Positions 34,772-44,317 of a DNA stretch of 64,000 nt are shown here, piece after piece. The DNA is taken from positions 4,405,051 through 4,469,050 of the forward strand of contig NZ_CP124862.1 of NCBI RefSeq assembly GCF_030013905.1, given 5' to 3'. Below the pieces are notes generated by a model that was not told where the DNA came from, ran no database searches, and saw only the letters and a program-made list of their open reading frames with translations. This stretch comes from Petroclostridium sp. X23. GTDB taxonomy: Bacteria > Bacillota > Clostridia > SK-Y3. How positions within the stretch are numbered: the first letter of the stretch is position 1; each line of letters opens with the position of its first letter. A program made the position numbers and the translations under genes.

Positions 34772-35815
34772 ATGAAAAAGTTTATGCTGATATCTCTGGT
34801 GTTGCTTATCACTTTATCGCTAATGGGATGTAATGCAAATACTCAATCACCTAGTAATAATTCCCCTAGTAATGAATCACAGAAACCCGCTGCTGATGAT
34901 ACAAGTAAATCTTCAAGACAATTGACACGCATGCTGCTTGGAACTTCCAGTGCAGGAGGAACCTACTATGTACTGGGTGGCGGATGGTCAAAAATTATCA
35001 ACAATAAAGTCAACAATGTTGAAGTAGGTGTAGAAGTTACCGGAGGTCCGAATACCAATATCCAACTTATCGAAAAGGGCGAGATGGAGTTAGGGTATGC
35101 TACCACATGGCTTGCAGGAGAAGCTTTTGCAGGTGAGGGATGGGCACAAGGTGAAAAATATCAAGAGATTCGTGCGATGTTTCCCATGTATAGCAGTGTT
35201 CTTTACATATATACCCTAAAAGACAAAGGCATTAAAAGTGTATATGATTTTGAAGGTAAAAATATTAGTGTAGGAGCTCCGGGGGCAACGAGTGAACTAG
35301 CCGGCAGAGCTGTTTTGGATGTATTGGGTATAAAACCAAAATCTATCAGCAGCCTTCCTTCTGATGCACAGATAAATGCACTCAAAGATGGTACCGTTGA
35401 TGCCAATTTTGGTGTGACGGGTCTTCCGGCACCCTGGCTGCTCGACCTGGAAACAACACATGAAGTGGAGTATATCCCTCTTTCCCAGGAAGACATGGGA
35501 AAAATACTAAAAGAATACCCCTACTGGTCACAGGGTGTTGTTCCGGATAAAACATACAAGCACCAAACCGGGGATATTCCCGTTATTACATTCTGGAACA
35601 TGTCAGTCTGCGATAAGGATATTACCGATGATATCGTTTATGATTTAGTGAAGACAACCTTCGAGAGTTTGGAGGAGTTGGTTGCCATCGACCCTACATC
35701 CAAGAGCACAATTCCCGAGAATGTTGCAAACTGCACGATACCTCTGCATCCGGGTGCTTTAAAGTATTATAAGGAGAAAGGTATTAACGTGCCTGAAAAA
35801 TTGATTTCGAAATAA
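34772..35815 (+). CDS. TAXI-family TRAP transporter solute-binding lipoprotein
   Basis: The extracytoplasmic receptor of a TRAP transporter, 347 aa from the ATG at 34772 (GGAGGG 7 bases upstream). The signal peptide ends in the lipobox LSLMGC (Cys20), followed by a Ser/Asn-rich linker. The mature part shows the TAXI marks GTSSAGGTYYVLGGGW, TGGPNTNIQLIEKGEMELG and VGAPGATSELAGRAVLD. TAXI receptors bind small carboxylates such as glutamate or 2-oxoglutarate. It partners with the fused permease downstream. Confidence 0.92.
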   Translation: MKKFMLISLVLLITLSLMGCNANTQSPSNNSPSNESQKPAADDTSKSSRQLTRMLLGTSSAGGTYYVLGGGWSKIINNKVNNVEVGVEVTGGPNTNIQLIEKGEMELGYATTWLAGEAFAGEGWAQGEKYQEIRAMFPMYSSVLYIYTLKDKGIKSVYDFEGKNISVGAPGATSELAGRAVLDVLGIKPKSISSLPSDAQINALKDGTVDANFGVTGLPAPWLLDLETTHEVEYIPLSQEDMGKILKEYPYWSQGVVPDKTYKHQTGDIPVITFWNMSVCDKDITDDIVYDLVKTTFESLEELVAIDPTSKSTIPENVANCTIPLHPGALKYYKEKGINVPEKLISK

Positions 35816-35833
35816 GATGACATTGTAATTAAT

Positions 35834-35879
35834 AGGCAGGAGAAGCTGGATATGGACGAACTACTACTTCTCCTGTCTA
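35834..35879 (+). terminator. Hairpin between the TAXI receptor and permease genes
   Basis: Arms AGGCAGGAGAAG (35834-35845) and CTTCTCCTGTCT (35868-35879) enclose a ~22-base loop. There is no strong T-tract, so it is probably a partial terminator or mRNA-stabilising hairpin giving more receptor than permease. A homologous, stronger hairpin occurs at 56435-56493. Confidence 0.55.
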
Positions 35880-35958
35880 TTCGTTAAACCAAATAAAGTG
35901 TATGGATAATAGAATGCGCAACCTCATCAAGGCTGCGTTCAGAGTGGAGGTCAGTATA

Positions 35959-37890
35959 TTGAAAAAAAAAGATGATATTGATATTCAGGAGCTTGAAAAT
36001 GAAGGTCTGCCAAAGCGCGAATTGGTAGGCGGATGGAGTAAGGTTATCTTCATAGTAGGTGTGTTCATGTCACTTTTCCATATATATAGCCTGGCAATAC
36101 ATCCCATTAATCCTTGGGTTCTTTACTCAGCACATATAGGGTTTGGATTTATATTGACTTTGGCGCTGTATTGTGGAACAAAAAGAGCTACAAAAATAGC
36201 CATTCCAATTTATGATCTGATTTTAATGGTATTATCAATTTTCTCAGTACTGTATATGATTACACAAAGAGATACAATTATACATAGGATAGGAGTATCT
36301 CCTACACCGCTGGATTTGGTAGTCAGCATCATCATTGTAGTGCTTGTACTTGAAATCACCAGAAGAACATGTGGAAATATTCTGCCTTTCATTGCAGTTG
36401 TATTTATATTTTATGCCCATTTCGGCAAATATCTTCCCGGAATATTAGGGCATAGGGGATATTCCTGGTCCAAGATACTCAGTTATTTAATTGGTATGGA
36501 TGCAATATTCAGTACGCCCATAGGAGCTTCTGCAAATATGGTATTTCTTTTCATTGTATTTGGTGCCTTTCTGGGTGCATCCGGTTCGGGAAAATTTTTT
36601 ATTGATCTTGCTTTAAGTGTATCAGGCTCACAACGTGGAGGGCCTGCTAAAGTGGCTATCCTATCCAGTGCTCTCTTTGGATCTGTCTCAGGTAATTCAG
36701 TGGCAAACGTCGCTTCTACAGGTTCTTTTACTATTCCAATGATGAAATCTATCGGTTACCGGCCGGCTTTTGCCGGAGCGGTAGAAGCATGTGCGTCTAC
36801 CGGCGGTCAAATTATGCCTCCGATTCTTGGATCTGCAGCTTTTATTATGGCTCAATTGATTGGAGAACCTTATACCAAGATTGTCTTGGCTTCAATCATT
36901 CCGGCATTCTTATATTTTTATACCGTATATTTGATGGTTGACCTTGAAGCAATCAAATATAATTTAAAAGGAATGCCAAAGGAAAATTTGCCTTCATTCA
37001 AATATGTTGCTACCCACCAGGGATACTTAATTTTACCCTTACTTGTATTAATTATCTCGCTGTCTGTTTTAAATATGACCCCCATCCGTTCATCCATATA
37101 TGCAATAATAACTGCAATAGCTGTAACCTATATCAGAAAAGAAACCAGAATGGGTATTAAAGGCATATTGACTGCATTGGCCCAAGGCGCATATTCTTCC
37201 GTTGGTATTATTTCAGCCTGTGCAACTGCGGGAATCGTAGTTGGTGTACTGAATATGACAGGTGCAGGATTGAAATTTGCTTCTGCAGTTATCTCACTAT
37301 CTATGGGGATTTTGCCATTGGCGCTATTTTTGACAATGCTGGCAAGTATTGTGTTGGGGATGGGTTTGCCTACAACAGCTTCTTATCTTATATGTGCAGC
37401 AGTAACGGCTCCTGCGCTTGTTCAGATGGGACTTTCACCATTGGCTGCACATATGTTTGTGTTCTATTTTGCTTGTATCTCTGCAATTACTCCACCGGTA
37501 GCCTTAGCTGCATTTGCCGGGGCAGGAATCGCCAAAGCAAAGCCGATTGATGTAGCCTTTACAGCCTGTAAGATAGGCATATCAGCTTTTATTATACCTT
37601 TTATGTTTGCCTATGGGCCATCTCTATTATGGGGGACGTCCTTAAATAGGATTCTATCTTCGGCTATTTCAGCTACTATCGGGGTGACAATGCTTTCCTT
37701 TGGCTTGCAGAAAAGAGCTTTCAAAATAGAATTAAATACTATTGGAAGTGTTATTATTACTGCTAGCTCTTTACTGTTAATCAAGCCGGGGATTATGACC
37801 GATACCATTGGTGTCATCGCATGCTCTCTTGTAATTATTGTTACATTACTAAGAGAAAAAGTAAAGAAGGAGGCAAAGGAGACGGCATAG
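35959..37890 (+). CDS. TRAP transporter fused permease (4TM-12TM, TAXI type)
   Basis: A fused DctQM permease of 643 aa from the TTG at 35959, chosen because GTGGAGG is 8 bases upstream; an ATG at 35902 is an alternative with a weak site. A hydrophilic N-terminus is followed by about 16 hydrophobic segments. Conserved DctM-type blocks include FGSVSGNSVANVASTGSFTI, STGGQIMPPILGSAAFIMA and LGMGLPTTASYLICA. It imports the TAXI ligand using an ion gradient and is the last gene of cluster 1. Confidence 0.92.
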   Translation: MKKKDDIDIQELENEGLPKRELVGGWSKVIFIVGVFMSLFHIYSLAIHPINPWVLYSAHIGFGFILTLALYCGTKRATKIAIPIYDLILMVLSIFSVLYMITQRDTIIHRIGVSPTPLDLVVSIIIVVLVLEITRRTCGNILPFIAVVFIFYAHFGKYLPGILGHRGYSWSKILSYLIGMDAIFSTPIGASANMVFLFIVFGAFLGASGSGKFFIDLALSVSGSQRGGPAKVAILSSALFGSVSGNSVANVASTGSFTIPMMKSIGYRPAFAGAVEACASTGGQIMPPILGSAAFIMAQLIGEPYTKIVLASIIPAFLYFYTVYLMVDLEAIKYNLKGMPKENLPSFKYVATHQGYLILPLLVLIISLSVLNMTPIRSSIYAIITAIAVTYIRKETRMGIKGILTALAQGAYSSVGIISACATAGIVVGVLNMTGAGLKFASAVISLSMGILPLALFLTMLASIVLGMGLPTTASYLICAAVTAPALVQMGLSPLAAHMFVFYFACISAITPPVALAAFAGAGIAKAKPIDVAFTACKIGISAFIIPFMFAYGPSLLWGTSLNRILSSAISATIGVTMLSFGLQKRAFKIELNTIGSVIITASSLLLIKPGIMTDTIGVIACSLVIIVTLLREKVKKEAKETA

Positions 37891-38009
37891 AGAAGCTCGC
37901 ATGACGGGGACTTTGACGACAGAAACTTAGTATTTACAACGAGAGTATCAGCTCAGTTACTATTCGAAGCTACTGAAGAAGTCCGGTATAGCACGTAGAA
38001 GGAGTGAAG

Positions 38010-39174
38010 AACATGAAACTTTTTACTATTAATATCAGTTTTTGAAACTTTAAAAGGCTTTTTACCAAAGAATTTATTGGAAAAAGCCATTGACGAAACA
38101 AATACCGACCACGGAACCAAGAAGTTTACTGCTCTTCGACAATTTAATACATTGTGAAAGGTATAGAAGCTGATAAAAACCTTCAGCAGCACACCGGAAC
38201 CATAAGTTATTCCCAACTATGCCGAAAGAATAGTGATCGGGAGCCAGAAATATTCAAGAGAATGTTCGAGGTAGCCCTTGCAGAGCTAAAGAAACATCAT
38301 GGAATTCGTAACATTCCTGGCTCTTGGGGTATTCTCAAAGCTCTTGACGCTACATTAATACGGCTATGCATTTCACTTTTCCCTTGGGCAAATTACCGGA
38401 GTACCAAGGCTGCAATTAAGGTTCATGTTCTGTATGATATTCTTGTAGGTTACCCAGAGAATATTGTTGTGACTGAAGGCGTCATACATGATAAAGATAA
38501 GATGGCTTCTTTTGTCACCAAACCGGGCATTACTTATATATTTGACCGGGGCTACAATGACTACAAAGAATACGACAGGTATTGCAAAGAGGGTACCTTC
38601 TTCATCACACAAGGCTAAAAAGGAATGCCGTTATAGAGATTATTAGCGAAAACACTATGCTAAGGGCAGTTCCGTTTTATGTGACAGGGAAGTAATCCTC
38701 GGAGGTTTCTATACCAAGATGCAGCACACCCCTTAAGGATTGTAGAAGTCACTGATTCCTCTACGGGTGAATCATTTTACATTGCTACCAACCGCTTTGA
38801 CCTTTGTGCTGAGGAAATAGCTGAAATCTACCGCTTAAGATGGCAGATAGAGCTGTTCTTCAAGTGGATAAAGCAGCACCTTAAAATAAAGCATTTTTTA
38901 TGGTACCAGCTTCAATGCAGTTTTAAATCAGATTTATACAGCACTAACTCTGTTTTGCCTTTTAAAATTAATGTACATACTGGTTGGAACTAACAATAAC
39001 TTCTTAGATTTAATGAGGCTTATTGCAGGTGGACTTTGGAACTCGATTGCTTATCTAAAAGAGACATTATCCCCTGTAAAACCCCCTGGCCCTAAGAGAA
39101 AACGGTTCAAATGGGAAAAAGAGTACGTAGCTTTCTATATCCGGTATATGTTTGGTAAAGTTTCGTTATATTAA
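38010..39174 (+). pseudogene. IS4-family transposase, degraded
   Basis: Pieces in several frames give an IS4 DDE transposase. The readable parts are DATLIRLCISLFPWANYRSTKAAIKVH (first Asp block; here split by my limit into LDATLIRL and FPWANYRSTKAAIK), FDRGYNDYKEYD (second Asp), and IYRLRWQIELFFKWIKQHL with the YREK signature. Stops and frameshifts near 38155, 38619 and 38940 break it. The longest intact piece is 38154-38618. Flanking DNA at 37978-38012 matches the left end of hairpin family B (5125-5275). Confidence 0.8.
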
Positions 39175-39363
39175 GTTTTTTAAAATTTTATATTGGTTAG
39201 GTTTAGGTGGTCACTTCCTTTCCTCTAACTATATCCATAATTTTCTTATAAATTCAGGTTATACCAGTAAATTATTGCTATTGATTTTTGTTAAACTTTT
39301 TTATGCAGCACTAATGAGTCATACGTAATAGAATCATCTGATATTCGAAGTGAGGTTAAAATC

Positions 39364-39624
39364 ATGTTGAGAAGTTTTTTGTCTAAGTTATTTACGTGGG
39401 AAAAATGGGAGACTATTTGCATGACACAAGATATAGAGAAATATTCAAAAGTTAGAGGTAAACTTATAGAAAACAATATTGCTGCACGAACCAAATTTAT
39501 TAATCAGAAAGTATCCGATTGGGGAGGTACAGGATACCGTCAAAGTGCCAGAATGCTTACAAAATATGAGGTTTTGGTAAAAAAAGAGGATTTTTATAAA
39601 GCGCAACAGATAATACGCCTTTGA
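39364..39624 (+). CDS. Small hypothetical protein (86 aa), DUF2007-like C-terminus
   Basis: An intact small frame with GAGGTT about 9 bases before the ATG. The C-terminus KYEVLVKKEDFYKAQQIIRL resembles the end of DUF2007 (putative signal-transducing) proteins, and the N-terminus MLRSFLSKLFTWEKW is amphipathic. The short regions 39181-39363 and 39625-39846 around it show no other genes. Function is unknown. Confidence 0.55.
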   Translation: MLRSFLSKLFTWEKWETICMTQDIEKYSKVRGKLIENNIAARTKFINQKVSDWGGTGYRQSARMLTKYEVLVKKEDFYKAQQIIRL

Positions 39625-39846
39625 TATAAATTGGAAGTTTTGCATATACAGGATATAAAGAGTCAGCATTAGCTTGAACTGCTAATATTGACTCTTTTGA
39701 TGTTGCAGAGTTTTACTCACTTAAGGAGTAAGATAAATTATTTTCAATAATAAAATTTGACAAAGAGAACTGCATGATAATAAAATATAGCTAACACTAT
39801 TGATTTATTGTTCCTATTCGCTATGGTAAAGGAGAAAAGCATTTTT

Positions 39847-42174
39847 ATGAAACAATTATATGTAAATAATTACAAGTATAATAGTGTTTTTATCAAAACT
39901 TTTATAGTTCTTATTCTGTTCTCAATATTACCAATATTAGCTGCAAATTATATTATTGATCAACAGTCCATGTCAAGGATACAACGGCACATCTGCAATA
40001 CTAATATAAACATGTTGGAGAAAACAAGTGAAACTGTGGATCTAATATTTAGACAAATCGAGCAAGAGGCACAGCAGTTAGCAAATCACTCTAACGTAGT
40101 AAACTATATGATCAATCCTGATATTCGTAAAACTGAAAGAAATAGTAAAATCGTGAATATTTTAAAAAGCATATCTTATGTAAATAATTACATACATTCA
40201 ATTTATATTTATTCAAATTATAATGACACTATTCTAAGTTCCAGCGGAGGAGCTTATAAGTTAAAAGAATTTAAAGATAAAGAATGGTTACAAGAGTACA
40301 AAAATATATTTTTGAAGCCACAAGAGATGAGAGTAAGAAAAGTCATAGATGAGTATGGAAAAAAGAAGGATTGTATTACACTTATAATAAATCTGCCGTA
40401 TGCATCATCAAGCAGTCTGGGTGCCATTGTAATAAATGTCGATAAAGAAGCTTTATATAATACTATAAATGGGTCTAATATTAAAGATGAAAGACAGATT
40501 TTTGCAATAAATAGCAGCGGGCGCATATTATTACATCGAGATGAAAGTCGAATAAATGTTAGGCTAAATAGTTATGCGCATACAAAAGATATATTAGAGA
40601 ATGATAAAGGATTTTTTATAGAAAAAGTAGAAGGGCAAAAAATGTTGTTTACCTATGTAACTTCTTATGAATATGGCTGGAAGTATATATATACAATTCC
40701 TTTGGAAATATTGCATAAGGATTCAAAGATTGTTTCAGGACTTATTTGGATCATAACGCTTATATGTACCTTGCTAAGTCTTATCTTGTCTTTTATTATT
40801 TCAAAAGGAATGTATCATCCTCTAGAAAGGCTAATCAATTTAGTTTCAATGACATCTAAAAGTATGTTTGATCAAAGAAATTCCTATATAAAGAATGAAT
40901 ATGACTTTTTAGGATATGCTTACAATAATGTTGTAAATGCTAATAGAAATATGAAAAAGACTATAGAAAATATGAAACCGGTTATGAAAGAGAAGTTGTT
41001 TACAAATTTGATGATGGGTATCACGGATAATGTGCCGGAAATCTATGATAAGATTGATTTCTTGGAAATTGACCTAGGTAAAAGCAACTATGTCGTGCTT
41101 GTGATACAAATAGACGGATATAGGGCATTTTGCAGCAGGTTTAATGAGAAAGAAAGAAATATTTATAAGATTCAATTAATAAATATTATAGAAGAATTAA
41201 TTTCTAGCTTACATAAAGGTATTTGTATGGAAATAGGATCGGATAGGGTAGCTGCTATTATTAATTTTGCGGATAATATCACCCTAGTAGATGCCAAAGA
41301 ACATTCATCAACAATTGCGGTTAAAATAAAGGATGCAGTAGAAAAATATTTACCATATACAGTTACTTTAGGAATCGGGCGAATGTATAGAGATATTGTT
41401 AATATCAAGCTATCATATAATGAGGCTGTCAATGCGCTAATGTATAAGATATATCAGGGAAAGAACCAAATCATTAGTATTGATGATATTGATGATGTAG
41501 ATGCATTATCAGAAGAACTGTATTATTATGATTCTGAGAAAGAAAAGTTGCTTATTAATAATATTAAAGTGGGACACCAGAAAGAAGTGGACCGGCTTAT
41601 TGAACAATTAATGCAGGAAATTTTAAGCAATCAAACTACGAGTCATACTTACATACAGCAGATGTTCATAAGAATTATTAGCTCTATTATAGAATTGATT
41701 ATTAATACGGGATTAACTGTAGAAGAAGTATTTGGGCCAGGGTATAATCTATATGAAGAATTTTTGTCTAAAGAAACTATTGACGAGATTAAAATTTGGT
41801 TTACCGATATTTGTTATACCACTATTAGCAGTGTTAATCATGTTAATCTATCGCAAAGTAAGAAGAATGCGCAAAAGATATTGGAATATATGGAGCAGAA
41901 CTTAAATACCGACATTTCAGTGAATGCAATTGCGGATTGGATAGGCTTTAGTCCTGCATATGTTAGTAGGGTATTCAAAGAAAACTTTGGGAAAAACTGT
42001 ACTGATTACCTGAATTGGAGCAGGATCGAAAAAGCAAAACAACTTCTGAAGAATACTAGGCTATCAGTTAAAGAAGTGGGTTTTAGAGTAGGATTTAATA
42101 CTATACAATCTTTTATGAGGATTTTTAAGAAATATGAAGGTGTTACTCCGGGGCAGTATAGGGATAAGATGTAA
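39847..42174 (+). CDS. Membrane-anchored AraC-family sensor-regulator
   Basis: A 775-aa one-component regulator. There is a membrane segment near residues 16-36 (FIVLILFSILPILAANYII), an extracellular Cache-like region to about 295, and a second membrane segment (IWIITLICTLLSLILSFII). A cytoplasmic linker with a degenerate GGDEF-like region (YVVLVIQIDGYRAF) follows, then the C-terminal AraC double HTH (DISVNAIADWIGFSPAYVSRVF and LSVKEVGFRVGFNTIQSFMRIF). AAAGGAG lies 12 bases upstream; an in-frame ATG at 39823 is an alternative start. It probably senses an external ligand and controls the TRAP/KDPG cluster that follows. Confidence 0.88.
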   Translation: MKQLYVNNYKYNSVFIKTFIVLILFSILPILAANYIIDQQSMSRIQRHICNTNINMLEKTSETVDLIFRQIEQEAQQLANHSNVVNYMINPDIRKTERNSKIVNILKSISYVNNYIHSIYIYSNYNDTILSSSGGAYKLKEFKDKEWLQEYKNIFLKPQEMRVRKVIDEYGKKKDCITLIINLPYASSSSLGAIVINVDKEALYNTINGSNIKDERQIFAINSSGRILLHRDESRINVRLNSYAHTKDILENDKGFFIEKVEGQKMLFTYVTSYEYGWKYIYTIPLEILHKDSKIVSGLIWIITLICTLLSLILSFIISKGMYHPLERLINLVSMTSKSMFDQRNSYIKNEYDFLGYAYNNVVNANRNMKKTIENMKPVMKEKLFTNLMMGITDNVPEIYDKIDFLEIDLGKSNYVVLVIQIDGYRAFCSRFNEKERNIYKIQLINIIEELISSLHKGICMEIGSDRVAAIINFADNITLVDAKEHSSTIAVKIKDAVEKYLPYTVTLGIGRMYRDIVNIKLSYNEAVNALMYKIYQGKNQIISIDDIDDVDALSEELYYYDSEKEKLLINNIKVGHQKEVDRLIEQLMQEILSNQTTSHTYIQQMFIRIISSIIELIINTGLTVEEVFGPGYNLYEEFLSKETIDEIKIWFTDICYTTISSVNHVNLSQSKKNAQKILEYMEQNLNTDISVNAIADWIGFSPAYVSRVFKENFGKNCTDYLNWSRIEKAKQLLKNTRLSVKEVGFRVGFNTIQSFMRIFKKYEGVTPGQYRDKM

Positions 42175-42187
42175 CTTAACAAAAATG

Positions 42188-42240
42188 TAGAGCAGCGTTT
42201 ATATAAATTACTAATTTATATAGACACTGCTCTATATTTT
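42188..42240 (+). terminator. Intrinsic terminator after the AraC sensor gene
   Basis: Long imperfect stem TAGAGCAG...TTTATATAAATTA with its complement (42188-42234) followed by TATTTTTGTG. Confidence 0.8.
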
Positions 42241-42437
42241 TGTGCTCAAAGAATCCAAAATATTGGTATTATTGCTGTTATTAATAAAGATTACGTATTC
42301 CTAAAGCATTTGTTAATTTTATAAAAAATTGTTCATAGGCATAATTTTAGGAAGAGCAAACGCTGATTATATAAGAAAACACTATAACTAATACAGAGGT
42401 TAGTATATAGATCTTTAATGTTATAAATAAATGTTAA

Positions 42438-42520
42438 TTTACAGTTGCTATGGTATTTGCTAAAATGACTGCAAGTTGTACAAAAAATCATTTGATAATA
42501 TTATGGGTTTTGTACAAAAC
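42438..42520 (+). promoter_or_regulatory. Cluster 2 promoter and TTTGTACAAA palindromes
   Basis: TTTACA (42438-42443), 17 bases, TAAAAT (42461-42466). Downstream lie TTGTACAAAA (42476-42485) and the perfect 14-base palindrome GTTTTGTACAAAAC (42507-42520), about 32 bases apart, i.e. three helical turns. These are good candidates for a dimeric repressor or activator site. The 455-base gap 42175-42630 has no gene. Confidence 0.6.
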
Positions 42521-42630
42521 ATCTAATTATGATGCGGAAGGGAGATGGCGTTCTATGAATTGATAAATCATTCAGCTGCCTATTGTTAAAAACAAGTAAA
42601 ACCAGAAAATTGATTAGGGAGGACTTTGAA

Positions 42631-43731
42631 ATGTTTAAACTTAGAAAGTTAGTTAGTCTTATTTGTGTAGTTACTCTTATTTTTTCGTTGTTTGTTGGTT
42701 GTACAGGGACAAAAAAGGATAGTCAAAATTCAGGTGAAACAAAAAAAGAACAAAAAACAGATCAGACAGAGACTCCTGAGAAACAAGAAGATAAGCCGGC
42801 GAATACCGTAACTTTAAAGATAGCACATTATTATGCGCCTGAACATCCGGTAAATCAAGCATTACTTAATAACTTCAAGAACAAGGTAGAAAAAGAAACT
42901 AATGGTGAAGTGAAAGTTGAAGTTTATCCTAACAACCAATTAGGAAATGAGCAAGAATATATTGAAGGAATTCAATTAGGTACTGTTGAAATGGGAGCAA
43001 CAGGGAATATGTGGGAAAATACCATTCCACAATTCAGATTAATGCAGATGCCGTATATGTTTGTTAATTATGATCACGCAGATGCGGTATTGAATGGGCC
43101 GATAGGTGAAAAAATATTCAATTATTTAGAAAAATTAAATGTTAAAGTATTGGCTTCTTTCCCTAATGGATTCAGAGTTGTATCCAACAACAAAAAACCT
43201 ATCAATTCCATTGAAGATACTAAGGGAATCAAGCTGCGCGTTTTTGAAGGTAAGACCATTATCGCCGAAATGAAAGCTTTAGGGTTTGATACGGTGGTTA
43301 TGCCGCTTAGTGAAGTTTTTACAGCTTTACAACAAAAAGTAGTAGATGGACAGGATAATCCTCTTTCCACATCATATTACGCAGGTATGTATGAAGTGCA
43401 AAAATATGTAGCTATTACAAACCATATGTACAGTCCCGGATATATTGTAATCAATAATGATATTTATAATAAGCTTTCTGATAACGCTCAAAAGGTTTTA
43501 ACTGAAGCTGCACATGAAACAACTACTGCAATATTAAATGCAGTTAAAAAGCAGCAGGATGATATTATTAAAGATATTACCGGAAAAGGTGTGGAAGTAA
43601 CATATCCTGATCTTAAGCCTTTCATAGAGAAAGTAGAGCCCATCGTAGCAGAATATGTTAAAGAGCAGCCGGAGATGAAAGATATTGTAGATGAAATTAA
43701 TAAACTTGGACAAGAATATTTGAAAAAATAA
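42631..43731 (+). CDS. dctP: TRAP transporter solute-binding lipoprotein, DctP family
   Basis: A 366-aa receptor with signal peptide and lipobox LFVGC (Cys24), then a long Lys/Glu-rich linker. The mature protein shows the DctP marks YPNNQLGNEQEYIEGIQLG, KLRVFEGKTIIAEMKALG (with the carboxylate-binding Arg) and MPLSEVFTALQQKVVDGQDNP. The start at 42631 has GGGAGG upstream. With the aldolase and kinase genes downstream, a sugar acid ligand is likely. Confidence 0.92.
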   Translation: MFKLRKLVSLICVVTLIFSLFVGCTGTKKDSQNSGETKKEQKTDQTETPEKQEDKPANTVTLKIAHYYAPEHPVNQALLNNFKNKVEKETNGEVKVEVYPNNQLGNEQEYIEGIQLGTVEMGATGNMWENTIPQFRLMQMPYMFVNYDHADAVLNGPIGEKIFNYLEKLNVKVLASFPNGFRVVSNNKKPINSIEDTKGIKLRVFEGKTIIAEMKALGFDTVVMPLSEVFTALQQKVVDGQDNPLSTSYYAGMYEVQKYVAITNHMYSPGYIVINNDIYNKLSDNAQKVLTEAAHETTTAILNAVKKQQDDIIKDITGKGVEVTYPDLKPFIEKVEPIVAEYVKEQPEMKDIVDEINKLGQEYLKK

Positions 43732-43747
43732 ATTGCCATATGTAGTG

Positions 43748-43780
43748 TCAGGTGGTCGTATAATCTGCCACCTGATTTTT
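43748..43780 (+). terminator. Attenuator-like hairpin between dctP and dctQ
   Basis: A perfect 8-bp GC-rich stem (TCAGGTGG 43748-43755 with CCACCTGA 43768-43775) followed by TTTTTG. It probably causes partial termination so that receptor exceeds permease. Confidence 0.75.
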
Positions 43781-43819
43781 GAAAAATATAAAAATTTTAT
43801 TTTAGGAGGGAGTATATGA

Positions 43820-44317
43820 ATGAGCAGAATTTTTGATTGGATTTATAAATTTATATTGGTATTTATGCTCATCATGCTTATAACCATGGTTGCTTCAGTC
43901 TCGACCAATGTTATTGCCCGCTATTTTGGCAGAGGTTTTACTTGGATTGAAGAGGTGAGCGGTTTGGCTTTTGTATGGATGGCATTTACAGCGATTATTA
44001 TGGGGTTTCGATATAATATGCATCCCGGCTTCGAAGTGCTGGTAGAAAGAACCAGCGGTATAAATAAAAAACTGTTAATGACACTTATAAATATTATCAT
44101 TTTAGTTTTTCTTGTATATACATTCAAAGGCGGTATGGATTATACGATGAAATCTTCAATTCAAAAGACTGCTATCTTAAGTATCTCCGTTTCGTGGAAA
44201 TATGCGGCAGTTCCTTTTTCGGCATTTTTTATGATTTTGGAAACACTAAGAAAACTGATCCTAATTTGGAAAAAAGATGTTATTCAAATCAAATCAACAA
44301 ATAGTGAGGTGATATAA
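43820..44317 (+). CDS. dctQ: TRAP transporter small permease, DctQ family
   Basis: A 165-aa membrane protein with four hydrophobic segments and the DctQ landmark NVIARYFGRGFTWIEEVSGLAFVWM (positions about 28-52; key residues are the RY and the W-EE). GGAGGG is 9 bases upstream of the ATG. The stop abuts the dctM start. Confidence 0.92.
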   Translation: MSRIFDWIYKFILVFMLIMLITMVASVSTNVIARYFGRGFTWIEEVSGLAFVWMAFTAIIMGFRYNMHPGFEVLVERTSGINKKLLMTLINIIILVFLVYTFKGGMDYTMKSSIQKTAILSISVSWKYAAVPFSAFFMILETLRKLILIWKKDVIQIKSTNSEVI

